A DNA stretch of 12,482 nucleotides from Oscillospiraceae bacterium. Its GTDB lineage: Bacteria; Bacillota; Clostridia; Oscillospirales; Oscillospiraceae. Location: contig JAEDEN010000050.1 in NCBI GenBank assembly GCA_016293265.1, positions 1 through 12,482 on the forward strand, in the 5' to 3' direction. The notes under the pieces were generated by a model. It saw only the letters and a program-made list of their open reading frames with translations, searched no databases and was not told the origin of the DNA. A program made the position numbers and the translations under genes. This document shows, in pieces, positions 1-6,438 of this stretch; within the stretch, counting starts at the first letter, position 1; every line of letters begins with the position of its first letter.

Positions 1-158
1 TATAGCATGGCAGAGGGGGATTGACAAGTGGCACTGCCCGCCCACATTTTCCCGCTGTCCGGAGAAGGCGGTGGTGATAAAATGACGCGCAAAGGGACAA
101 ACATTGCAAAAAAACCCTGAAAAAGATAAATCTTTCACAGAAAGTGACGTTCACAGTC
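1..158. other. Intergenic DNA upstream of the rnf promoter
   Basis: No gene is supported here. Reading frame 1 from the left edge stops at 22-24, so a few C-terminal codons of an upstream gene cannot be excluded. A 12-codon frame at 82-120 has no ribosome binding site. A TTGACA at 21-26 has no convincing -10 partner (acattt at 17 bp). A TTGCAA at 104-109 faces GATAAA at 125-130, but the spacing of 15 bp is poor. Confidence 0.5.
134..156. promoter_or_regulatory. Dyads and direct repeat abutting the rnf -35 box (possible operator)
   Basis: TTCACAG occurs at 134-140 and again at 150-156, 16 bp apart. Between them GTGA (144-147) forms dyads with both flanking TCAC copies: TCAC-N5-GTGA at 135-147 and GTGA-N3-TCAC at 144-154. 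The cluster ends two bases before the -35 hexamer at 159, a place where an activator or repressor could act. It does not match the Rex or FNR consensus sequences I know. The function is inferred from position only. Confidence 0.3.
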
Positions 159-187
159 TGGACATTTTTCAAGGATAGGTGTAAAAT
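159..187 (+). promoter_or_regulatory. Sigma-A promoter of the rnf operon
   Basis: TGGACA at 159-164 (5 of 6 to TTGACA), an exact 17-bp spacer, and TAAAAT at 182-187 (5 of 6 to TATAAT). Transcription would start near 194 and leave a leader of about 100 nt before the rnfC start at 296. The leader contains a small hairpin (247-267: AGCC/GGCT and ACC/GGT arms, GGG bulge, GGAT loop). This is the only well-formed promoter upstream of rnfC in the window. Confidence 0.7.
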
Positions 188-283
188 GAAACGCAGTATG
201 TGGTAGTGGCACCATTGCGCCCTGTTTTCTTCGGCCGTTGAAGAGGAGCCGGGACCGGATGGTGGCTATCAGCGAGTAAAAAT

Positions 284-290
284 GAGGTGA
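284..290 (+). promoter_or_regulatory. Ribosome binding site that fixes the rnfC start at ATG 296
   Basis: GAGGTGA lies 5-6 nt before ATG 296. A GTG at 287 in the same frame would extend the protein by three residues, but it sits inside this Shine-Dalgarno sequence and so is unlikely to be the start. Confidence 0.7.
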
Positions 291-295
291 AGACA

Positions 296-1669
296 ATGGC
301 ACATGCTTTCTTTGGCGGCGTTCATCCCCATGATATGAAAGCCGCAACCAATGAAAAGGCCATCCAGCAGCTGGCGCCCCCGGCAGAGGTGGTCATCCCG
401 ATGTCGATGCACTTTGGCGCACCCTGCACCCCCCTTGTGAAGGTGGGCGACCAGGTGAAGCTGGGTCAGAAGATCGGCGAATTCCGGGGTCTCGGCGCTC
501 CCATCCACGCCAGCGTTTCCGGCAAGGTGAAGGCCGTGGAGCCCCGTCCCTATTCCATGGGCGGCAACATGATGGCTGTGGTCATCGAGAACGATTTCCA
601 GGATACCCTCAGCGAAGAGGTCAAGGCCCCCGCGGATCCCGACGCCATGAGCGTTGAGGAGATGATCGAGGCCGTGAAGAACGCCGGTATCGTGGGTATG
701 GGCGGCGCGACCTTCCCCACCCACGTGAAGATCTCCGGCGGCATCGGCAAGGTGGATACCGTGATCATCAACGGCGCGGAGTGCGAGCCCTACATCACCG
801 GCGACCACCGCACCATGCTGGAGCGCCCCGAGGAGATCATCGGCGGGTGCAAGTACCTGGCCAAGATGTTCGGGGTGGACAAGGTGGTCATCGGCGTGGA
901 GGTCAACAAGCAGGACGGCATTGACAAGCTGAACGAGGTCATTGCCGCCCAGCAAGCCCCTGTGGTGGTGGAGCCCCTGCGCTGCCGTTACCCCCAGGGC
1001 GGTGAAAAACAGCTCTGCCAGGCCGTTACCGGCAAGCAGGTGCCTCCCGGCGGCCTGCCTTCCAACATCGGCTGCGCGGTATTCAATATCAACACCACCT
1101 GCGCCATCTACCGGGCCATCACCCAGGGTATGCCCGTGGTGCGCAAGATCGTGACTGTTTCCGGCTCCGGCGTTGTGGAGCCCAAGAACCTGGAGTGCCC
1201 CATCGGCACCCCCGTCTCCTGCCTGTTCGACGCCTGCGGCGGTTTGAACGAGAAGACCTATAAGCTCATCATGGGCGGCCCCATGATGGGTATGGCCCAG
1301 TACACCGTGGATGTTCCCGTGGGCAAGGGCACCGGCGCTATGCTGGCCTTCTGCGAAAACGAGGAGCAGACCGTGGAGCATCCCCAGTGCATCCGCTGCG
1401 GCAAGTGCGTCGCCGCCTGCCCCATGCATCTGGAGCCCCTGTTCATGTACCAGTATGCAGAAAAGGGAATGCTGGATGAGCTGAACGAAGCCCACATCAT
1501 GGACTGCATGGAGTGCGGCGCCTGCGCTTACGCCTGCCCGGCCCGGATGCATCTGACCCATATGTTCAAGACCGGCAAGCAGAAGCTGAAGGACAAGATG
1601 GCCGCCGACAAGGCTGCCGCCGAAGCCAAGAAGGCCGCAGAAGAGAAGAAGGAGGCCGCAAACAAATGA
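296..1669 (+). CDS. rnfC: Rnf complex subunit RnfC (NADH/FMN and 4Fe-4S subunit)
   Basis: RnfC is the peripheral subunit at the NAD(H) site of the Rnf complex, which oxidises reduced ferredoxin, reduces NAD+ and pumps Na+ or H+. The product is 457 residues. Visible motifs are the flavin/nucleotide signature GMGGATFPTHVK (residues 134-145), the GAECEPY segment (160-166), the YPQGGEKQL segment (232-240), and two 4Fe-4S motifs with Cys365/368/371/375 and Cys404/407/410/414. The tail from about residue 430 is rich in Ala, Lys and Glu, a soluble helical extension also seen in other RnfC proteins. The start at ATG 296 is set by the GAGGTGA site. It is the first gene of six, and its stop overlaps the rnfD start as ATGA (1666-1669), suggesting translational coupling. 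Confidence 0.96.
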   Translation: MAHAFFGGVHPHDMKAATNEKAIQQLAPPAEVVIPMSMHFGAPCTPLVKVGDQVKLGQKIGEFRGLGAPIHASVSGKVKAVEPRPYSMGGNMMAVVIENDFQDTLSEEVKAPADPDAMSVEEMIEAVKNAGIVGMGGATFPTHVKISGGIGKVDTVIINGAECEPYITGDHRTMLERPEEIIGGCKYLAKMFGVDKVVIGVEVNKQDGIDKLNEVIAAQQAPVVVEPLRCRYPQGGEKQLCQAVTGKQVPPGGLPSNIGCAVFNINTTCAIYRAITQGMPVVRKIVTVSGSGVVEPKNLECPIGTPVSCLFDACGGLNEKTYKLIMGGPMMGMAQYTVDVPVGKGTGAMLAFCENEEQTVEHPQCIRCGKCVAACPMHLEPLFMYQYAEKGMLDELNEAHIMDCMECGACAYACPARMHLTHMFKTGKQKLKDKMAADKAAAEAKKAAEEKKEAANK

Positions 1670-2685
1670 CCGAATATAAGAATCTGAAGCTCATCGCCAC
1701 TTCTTCGCCCCATATCCGCGGAGCCGAGACCACCCGCTCCATCATGCTGGACGTCATCATCGCCCTGGTTCCCGCTATGGTGTTCGCCTGCTTCAACTTC
1801 GGCATCCGGGCGCTGACCTTGATCGCCGTGTCCGTGGTGGGCTGCGTGTTCTTTGAGTGGCTGTACCGCAAGCTTTTGAAGAAGCCTCAGTCCGTAGGCG
1901 ACCTTTCCGCTGTCGTCACCGGTGTGCTGCTGGCTCTGGTGAGCCCTGTGACCCTGGAGTACTGGGCCATCCTCATCGGCGATTTCTTCGCCATCGTTTT
2001 TGTCAAGCAGCTCTTCGGCGGCATTGGCAAGAACTTCGTTAACCCCGCCCTGGCCGGCCGCGCCGTGCTGCTGGCCAGCTATGCCGGCGCCATGACCAGA
2101 TGGATCAACCCCGCCGCGGATAAGGCTGCCATTCTGGGCTCCAATGTGGACGCTGTCACCGCCGCCACCACCATGTCCTACCTGAAGACCGGCGATATGG
2201 AGGGCCTGAAGGCCGCCTATACGATCGCCGACGTGTTCCTGGGCAAGATTGGCGGTTCTCTGGGCGAGGTCAGCGCCGCTGCCCTCATCCTGGGCGGTGT
2301 GTACCTGATCTGGCGCAAGGTCATCAACTGGCAGACCCCCGTGGCTTACATCGGCACGGTTGCCGTCCTCTCCTTCCTGTTCCCCAAGGCGGGCACGGGC
2401 CTGGAGTGGATGCTCTACAGCGTGTTCGGCGGCGGATTGATGCTGGGTGCTTTCTTCATGGCCACTGACTACGCCACCTCTCCCGTCACCAAGAAGGGAC
2501 AGGTCATCTTCGGCATCGGCTGCGGTCTGTTCACTGTGCTGATCCGTTATTTCGGCTCCTATAACGAGGGCGTGTGCTACTCCATCATGGTGATGAACCT
2601 GCTGGTTCCCCTGATCGACAAGTACACCAAGCCCGTCCGTTTCGGCGTCGTGAAATCCGATAAGAAGGAGGCGGCTGCAAAATGA
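1666..2685 (+). CDS. rnfD: Rnf complex membrane subunit RnfD (covalent FMN)
   Basis: RnfD is an integral membrane subunit related to NqrB that carries a covalently bound FMN and belongs to the ion-translocating electron path. The product is 339 residues with about eight to ten hydrophobic segments. The likely flavinylation site is DAVTAAT at 162-168, a variant of the usual SGAT motif, with Thr168 as the expected phosphoester residue. Family segments FVNPALAGRA (124-133) and FFMATDYATSPVT (263-275) are present. The start is ATG 1666, which overlaps the rnfC stop and has AAGGAGG at 1648-1654. The reading frame stays open upstream to 1513, but that part is the +1 frame of rnfC and shows no membrane character. 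The stop overlaps the rnfG start (ATGA, 2682-2685). Confidence 0.95.
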   Translation: MTEYKNLKLIATSSPHIRGAETTRSIMLDVIIALVPAMVFACFNFGIRALTLIAVSVVGCVFFEWLYRKLLKKPQSVGDLSAVVTGVLLALVSPVTLEYWAILIGDFFAIVFVKQLFGGIGKNFVNPALAGRAVLLASYAGAMTRWINPAADKAAILGSNVDAVTAATTMSYLKTGDMEGLKAAYTIADVFLGKIGGSLGEVSAAALILGGVYLIWRKVINWQTPVAYIGTVAVLSFLFPKAGTGLEWMLYSVFGGGLMLGAFFMATDYATSPVTKKGQVIFGIGCGLFTVLIRYFGSYNEGVCYSIMVMNLLVPLIDKYTKPVRFGVVKSDKKEAAAK

Positions 2686-3305
2686 GTGAGACTAAGACCA
2701 AGATTGATCTCGATCCCAAATACATCATCCGGCTGACCGTGACCCTGCTTGTGACCTGTGTCATCGTCGCCGGCCTGCTGGGCGGTGTCAACGCCATCAC
2801 CGCGGACAAGATCGCGGCCATCAACTGGGAAAAGACCGTGGCGGCCATGAAGGCCGTTGTGGCCGAGCCCGACGCCACTGAGTTTTCCGACGCGCTGGAA
2901 AAGACCCCCGAGATGGAAGCCGCCGCTCTGGCTGCCGGCGGTACCCTGAATTCCGTATATGAAGTCCAGGTGGGCGGCGCTCTCGCCGGCTATGCCATCA
3001 AGGTGATTGCCTCCGGTTCCCAGGGCAACATCGAAATGATGGTGGGCGTTGACGCGGAAGGCACCGTCACCGGCGTCTCCATCGTCAAGCACTCCGAGAC
3101 CTCCGGCATCGGCAGCAAGGTCATGGGCAACGAGCCCCTGAAATCCGGCGTGGGTGTTCTGGACCAGTTCCAGGGCAAGAACGCCGCTGACGGTACCCTG
3201 GCCGTGGGCACCAATGTGGACGCCATCTCCGGCGCCACCGTTTCCAGCCGCGGCGTCACCGCCGGCGTCAATGCCGCACTGGCCGTTGCCGGTGTGCTGG
3301 GCTGA
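2682..3305 (+). CDS. rnfG: Rnf complex subunit RnfG (covalent FMN-binding)
   Basis: RnfG is anchored by one N-terminal helix and carries a second covalent FMN on an extracytoplasmic FMN-binding domain. It passes electrons within the Rnf complex. The product is 207 residues. One transmembrane helix spans about 16-38. The FMN-binding domain (about 85-205) holds HSETSGIGSK (137-146) and the flavinylation motif DAISGATVSS (180-189), with Thr186 as the attachment residue. Length and layout match the family. ATG 2682 overlaps the rnfD stop and is preceded by AAGGAGG. A flavin transferase (ApbE) would be needed for FMN attachment; none is encoded in this window. Confidence 0.95.
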   Translation: MSETKTKIDLDPKYIIRLTVTLLVTCVIVAGLLGGVNAITADKIAAINWEKTVAAMKAVVAEPDATEFSDALEKTPEMEAAALAAGGTLNSVYEVQVGGALAGYAIKVIASGSQGNIEMMVGVDAEGTVTGVSIVKHSETSGIGSKVMGNEPLKSGVGVLDQFQGKNAADGTLAVGTNVDAISGATVSSRGVTAGVNAALAVAGVLG

Positions 3306-3321
3306 GAAAGGAGGAGCATGA

Positions 3322-3915
3322 ATGAATTTCGGTAAACAGTTGAAAGAGGGCCTCATTACCCAGAACCCGGTTCTGGTGCAGGTCCTGGGTATGTGCTCCA
3401 CCATGGCCATCACCACCTCCATCATGAATGGTTTGGGCATGGGCGTGTCCGTTCTCATCATCCTGACCCTTTCCAACATCGTTATCGCCGCCATCCGCAA
3501 GCTGGTGCCTGACAAGATCCGTATCGCCATGTTTATTGTGGTTATCGCGGGCTTCGTCACCTGCGTGGACCTGCTGCTGCAGGCCTTCGTTCCCGCCATT
3601 GCGGAATCCCTGGGCGTGTTTATCCCCCTGATCGTGGTTAACTGCATCATCCTGGGCCGTGCCGAGGCCTTCGCCTACAAGAACGGCGTCCTGGCCTCCG
3701 CAGTGGACGGCATCTGCCAGGGCCTGGGCTACACCCTGGTCCTGCTGGCCATGTGCGCCATCCGCGAGCTGCTGGGCGCCGGTACCCTGGTGGGCTTCCG
3801 CATCATCCCCGAGCAGTTCCCCATCGGCGTCCTGACACTGCCTGTGGGCGGCTTCCTGGTGCTTGGCTGCCTGATCGCTGCCATGCAGTGGGCGCTGAGC
3901 AAATCTAAGAAGTAA
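3322..3915 (+). CDS. rnfE: Rnf complex membrane subunit RnfE
   Basis: RnfE is a six-helix membrane subunit homologous to NqrD. With RnfA it forms an inverted pair that holds an iron-sulfur centre in the membrane and takes part in ion translocation. The product is 197 residues and almost entirely hydrophobic. Cys25 (in VLGMCSTMA) and Cys108 (in VVNCIILGRAEAF) are the conserved cysteines expected to ligate the shared iron centre. AAAGGAGG at 3307-3314 lies 7 nt before ATG 3322. An ATG at 3318 in another frame stops after five codons and can be discounted. It follows rnfG with a 16-nt gap, inside the same transcription unit. Confidence 0.95.
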   Translation: MNFGKQLKEGLITQNPVLVQVLGMCSTMAITTSIMNGLGMGVSVLIILTLSNIVIAAIRKLVPDKIRIAMFIVVIAGFVTCVDLLLQAFVPAIAESLGVFIPLIVVNCIILGRAEAFAYKNGVLASAVDGICQGLGYTLVLLAMCAIRELLGAGTLVGFRIIPEQFPIGVLTLPVGGFLVLGCLIAAMQWALSKSKK

Positions 3916-3920
3916 GGAGG
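3914..3920 (+). promoter_or_regulatory. Ribosome binding site for rnfA, overlapping the rnfE stop
   Basis: AAGGAGG shares bases with the rnfE TAA stop (3913-3915). It lies 10 nt before ATG 3931 but only 4 nt before an in-frame GTG at 3925. The ATG is preferred, though 10 nt is somewhat long and the GTG start (two extra residues) cannot be excluded. Confidence 0.6.
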
Positions 3921-3930
3921 AGAAGTGAAT

Positions 3931-4521
3931 ATGGATCAGATCTACGAGCTTTTAGCCATCACGCTGGGTGCAATCCTTGCAAACAACTTCATCTTCTCCC
4001 AGTTCCTGGGTATCTGCCCCTTCCTGGGTGTCTCCAAGAAGGTGGATACCGCCGTTGGCATGGGCATCGCCGTTACCTTCGTTATGGGCCTTGCCTCTGC
4101 CATCACCTGGGCGGTGAACCGCTTTATCCTCATCCCCTTTGAGCTGGGCTATATGCAGACCGTGGCCTTCATCCTGGTCATCGCCGCGCTGGTTCAGTTC
4201 ATCGAGATGTTCCTGCAGAAGGCCATGCCCTCCCTGTACACCGCCCTGGGCGTGTACCTGCCCCTGATTACCACCAACTGCGCGGTGCTGGGCGTCGCCC
4301 TGCTGAACATCCAGAGCAACTACAACTTCATCGAGTCCGTGGTCTACGGCATCACCGGCGGCCTGGGCTTCCTGCTGGCAATCGTGCTTTTTGCCAGCAT
4401 CCGGGAGCGCCTGGTCTTTGCCGACTATCCCAAGAGCTTCGATGGCTTCCCCATCGCTCTGGTCACCGCCGGTCTCATGGCTCTGGCCTTTATGGGCTTC
4501 TCCGGCCTGAGAATCTGGTAA
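3931..4521 (+). CDS. rnfA: Rnf complex membrane subunit RnfA
   Basis: RnfA is the six-helix partner of RnfE and homologue of NqrE. It contributes the other half of the symmetric membrane site that binds the iron-sulfur centre between the cytoplasmic and outer flavin sites. The product is 196 residues from ATG 3931 (198 from GTG 3925). Family segments are FSQFLGICPFLGVSKK (22-37) with Cys29 and PLITTNCAVLGVALLN (111-126) with Cys117, the two expected iron ligands. The C-terminal half contains ASIRERL (155-161), typical of the family. The stop codon overlaps the Shine-Dalgarno sequence of rnfB, so the two are likely coupled. Confidence 0.95.
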   Translation: MDQIYELLAITLGAILANNFIFSQFLGICPFLGVSKKVDTAVGMGIAVTFVMGLASAITWAVNRFILIPFELGYMQTVAFILVIAALVQFIEMFLQKAMPSLYTALGVYLPLITTNCAVLGVALLNIQSNYNFIESVVYGITGGLGFLLAIVLFASIRERLVFADYPKSFDGFPIALVTAGLMALAFMGFSGLRIW

Positions 4522-4536
4522 GGAGGGCATCACGAT

Positions 4537-5421
4537 ATGGATATTATGAACATTGTTTACGCCGTTGCCGTTCTGGGCATTCTGGGCGCTGTGTTCGGCC
4601 TGCTGCTGGCCGTTGCTTCCAAGGTCTTTGAAGTGAAAAAGGACCCCCGTGAGGAGGCCATCCTCTCTCACCTGGCCGGCGCCAACTGCGGCGGCTGCGG
4701 CTTCCCCGGCTGCGCGGGCTGCGCTGCCGCTATCCTGGCCGGTAACGCTCCCGTCAACGCCTGTGCCCCCGCCGGCGCAGAAAACGCCGCTGCCATCGCC
4801 GCCATCATGGGCCAGGAGGCCCCCTCCGGCGAGCGCCAGGTGGCCTTTGTCCGCTGCAACGGCGGCACCAACGCCAAGAAGCGCTTTGAGTACATCGGCG
4901 TGAAGGACTGCATCTCCGCTACCAAGGTGGCCGGCTCTCCTCTGGAGTGCGCCTTTGGCTGCCTGGGCTTCGGCTCCTGCGTGGCCGCCTGCCAGTTCGG
5001 CGCCATGTCCATTGGCCCCAACGGTTGTGCTGTGGTGGATCCCGACAAGTGCACCAACTGCGGCGCCTGCATGAGTGCCTGCCCCCGCAAGCTGATCGTT
5101 CCTGTCCCCGCTTCCAAGAAGGTCCATGTGACCTGCGCCAACCGGGATAAGGGCAAGGCTGCCATGAGCGTGTGCTCCAACTCCTGCATCGGCTGCGGAC
5201 TGTGCCAGAAGGAGTGCAAGAAGGACGCCATCCATGTGGAAAACGGCGTTGCCGTCATTGACTATGAAAAGTGCGTGGGCTGCAAGCTGTGCACCAAGGT
5301 CTGCCCCCGGGACGCCATCCTTCCCGCTGCTACCGCCGAGGAGAAGGAAAAGTACAAGGCCATTAAGAAGGCTCAGGCCGAGAAAGCTGCTGCCGCTGCC
5401 AAGGCCAAGGCTGAGGCTTAA
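4537..5421 (+). CDS. rnfB: Rnf complex ferredoxin-accepting subunit RnfB
   Basis: RnfB takes electrons from reduced ferredoxin and feeds them into the Rnf complex. The product is 294 residues. One N-terminal helix (about 5-28) anchors it. A C-x2-C-x4-C-x16-C motif follows (Cys51/54/59/76), then an extended cysteine-rich region of the clostridial type. Ferredoxin-like motifs include Cys172/175/178/182, Cys217/220/223/227 and Cys246/249/252/256. Additional cysteines (125, 138, 142, 148, 152 and 200, 213) show a repeated C-x12-C-x3-C spacing. I count 25 cysteines after the anchor, enough for about six clusters. The tail from about 267 is Ala/Lys/Glu-rich and coiled. AGGAGGG at 4521-4527 lies 9 nt before ATG 4537. 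It is the last gene of the operon, followed 10 nt later by a terminator. Confidence 0.95.
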   Translation: MDIMNIVYAVAVLGILGAVFGLLLAVASKVFEVKKDPREEAILSHLAGANCGGCGFPGCAGCAAAILAGNAPVNACAPAGAENAAAIAAIMGQEAPSGERQVAFVRCNGGTNAKKRFEYIGVKDCISATKVAGSPLECAFGCLGFGSCVAACQFGAMSIGPNGCAVVDPDKCTNCGACMSACPRKLIVPVPASKKVHVTCANRDKGKAAMSVCSNSCIGCGLCQKECKKDAIHVENGVAVIDYEKCVGCKLCTKVCPRDAILPAATAEEKEKYKAIKKAQAEKAAAAAKAKAEA

Positions 5422-5430
5422 ACAACCAGC

Positions 5431-5462
5431 AAAAAAAGGACGCCGTAAGGCGTCCTTTTTTT
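5431..5462 (+). terminator. Rho-independent terminator of the rnf operon
   Basis: A perfect 14-bp inverted repeat (5431-5444 with 5449-5462) has a GTAA loop, a GGACGCC/GGCGTCC core, and seven As and seven Ts at the ends. It starts 9 nt after the rnfB stop. The poly-A side would also make it work on the opposite strand. Confidence 0.93.
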
Positions 5463-5535
5463 GGCCCGACGCCCGGACTTCCGCGGATGCGGCCCTAAAA
5501 ACAGGCAAAAAAAGGCGGAACCCTCTTCTTTATCC

Positions 5536-5564
5536 TTGAAAAACGCCCGGCATAAGACTACAAT
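5536..5564 (+). promoter_or_regulatory. Sigma-A promoter of the GntR/TrkA_C regulator gene
   Basis: TTGAAA at 5536-5541, a 17-bp spacer, and TACAAT at 5559-5564 (each 5 of 6). The predicted start is near 5571, giving a short leader of about 30 nt before ATG 5603. This makes the regulator a separate unit from rnf. Confidence 0.78.
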
Positions 5565-5602
5565 AAGAACACTGTCGATCAAACCTTTAGGAGCGTGATT
5601 CT

Positions 5603-6235
5603 ATGCCCATCCCCCAATATATGCGTATCGCCATGGACCTGTCCTCCCGTGTGGCGTCAGGAGAGATTCAGGAGGGACGGAAGATTTCCGGCCGGTCCAT
5701 GCTGTCCTCCCAGTACCATGTCTCCCCGGAAACGGTGCGAAAGGCCATGGGACTTCTGGACGACATGAAGGTTGTGGAAATCAAGGAAAAAAGCGGAGTC
5801 ACCATTCTCTCGGCGGAAAATGCCCGGCTGTTTTTGGCCAAGTTTGACACCCAGCGGGAACAGCAGAGCCTTCGGGAGCGCCTTCAGGCGCTGGCGGAAC
5901 AGCAGCAGGCCCTCTCCCGGGAGCTGACGGAGGTGTGCGGCAAGCTTCTCCTGGCTCAGACCACCCCTCTTCCGGCGGAAAAGCGCCTGCCCAACTATGA
6001 GATCGAGGTTCCTGCCGATTCGGACAAGGTGGGCCGCAGCATCGGCTCCCTCCACTTTTGGCAGGCTACCGGAGCCACCATCATCGCCATCCGCCGCCGC
6101 CAGAATACCATTCTCTCTCCGGGGCCCTATGCGGAGCTGCTGGCGGGGGACATTGTGGTGTTTGTGGGGGCAGCAGAGGCGGCCAGGGCCGTGGAACTGT
6201 TTCTCCGCTCCGCCGGACAACCCCAGGGCGAGTGA
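5603..6235 (+). CDS. GntR-type regulator with TrkA_C/RCK_C domain (BusR-like)
   Basis: A 210-residue transcription factor in three parts. Residues 1-70 form a GntR-type winged helix (SMLSSQYHVSPETVRKAMGL at 32-51 is the helix-turn-helix). Residues 74-118 are rich in Gln, Glu, Leu and Arg and predict a coiled coil. Residues 130-203 match a TrkA_C (RCK_C) domain: EIEVPADSDKVGRSIGSL, then GATIIAIRR, then LLAGDIVVFVG. This is the architecture of BusR, which binds c-di-AMP through its RCK_C domain and represses an osmolyte transporter in lactic acid bacteria. Ligand and targets here are inferred. AGGAG at 5589-5593 lies 9 nt before ATG. The gene has its own promoter and terminator. No transporter gene is adjacent, so it probably acts on distant genes or on itself. 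The C-terminal 7 residues look disordered. Confidence 0.88.
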   Translation: MPIPQYMRIAMDLSSRVASGEIQEGRKISGRSMLSSQYHVSPETVRKAMGLLDDMKVVEIKEKSGVTILSAENARLFLAKFDTQREQQSLRERLQALAEQQQALSRELTEVCGKLLLAQTTPLPAEKRLPNYEIEVPADSDKVGRSIGSLHFWQATGATIIAIRRRQNTILSPGPYAELLAGDIVVFVGAAEAARAVELFLRSAGQPQGE

Positions 6236-6265
6236 AGGATTTGCATCATTGGAAAGGCCAGCTTG

Positions 6266-6301
6266 CAGGCGCGTGCTCCACAGGGGCGTGCGCCTGTTTT
6301 T
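6266..6301 (+). terminator. Rho-independent terminator after the regulator gene
   Basis: CAGGCGCGTGC (6266-6276) pairs with GCGTGCGCCTG (6286-6296) over 11 positions including two G-U pairs. The loop is 9 nt and a TTTTT tract (6297-6301) follows. It begins 30 nt after the stop of the upstream gene. Confidence 0.85.
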
Positions 6302-6339
6302 GCGTAAAGGATTACCTGGAAAAAACGCAAAGCGGCATC

Positions 6340-6365
6340 GGTCAACCTGCACAAGAAATTTGACC
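6340..6365. repeat. Short inverted repeat GGTCAA-N14-TTGACC
   Basis: GGTCAA at 6340-6345 and TTGACC at 6360-6365 are perfect inverted copies, followed by TTTT. It lies 38 bases upstream of the TTGACG box at 6403, so it could be a protein-binding dyad or a weak hairpin. No family is recognised. Confidence 0.3.
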
Positions 6366-6402
6366 TTTTGATGAGCAAAACGGAGGAAATGATTTGTGCG
6401 CC

Positions 6403-6432
6403 TTGACGAAAATGGTAATCGTCCTGTAATAT
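6403..6432 (+). promoter_or_regulatory. Probable sigma-A promoter upstream of the SLH gene leader
   Basis: TTGACG at 6403-6408 (5 of 6) and TAATAT at 6427-6432 (4 of 6) are 18 bp apart, with TG immediately before the -10 and an A-rich run right after. The start would be near 6439. A weaker alternative, TTGACG at 6575-6580 with TAAGTG at 6596, lies closer to the gene but has 15-bp spacing and a poor -10. Confidence 0.55.
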
Positions 6433-6438
6433 AAAAAA

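Noticed and set aside
269..1561. A 430-codon open frame on the minus strand over rnfC
   Set aside because: The His/Gly/Leu-rich, low-complexity product is typical of an antisense shadow, and rnfC on the plus strand is unmistakable.
1513..1665. N-terminal extension of rnfD
   Set aside because: It is an Arg/Gly-rich out-of-frame reading of rnfC; the ribosome binding site at 1648-1654 and family start point to ATG 1666.
2577..3650. A 357-codon minus-strand frame over rnfD, rnfG and rnfE
   Set aside because: Antisense shadow of three well-supported Rnf genes; no motif or start signal.
3952..5508. A 518-codon minus-strand frame over rnfA and rnfB
   Set aside because: Antisense shadow with Gly/Ala/His/Gln-rich composition and no ribosome binding site; it also crosses the rnf terminator.
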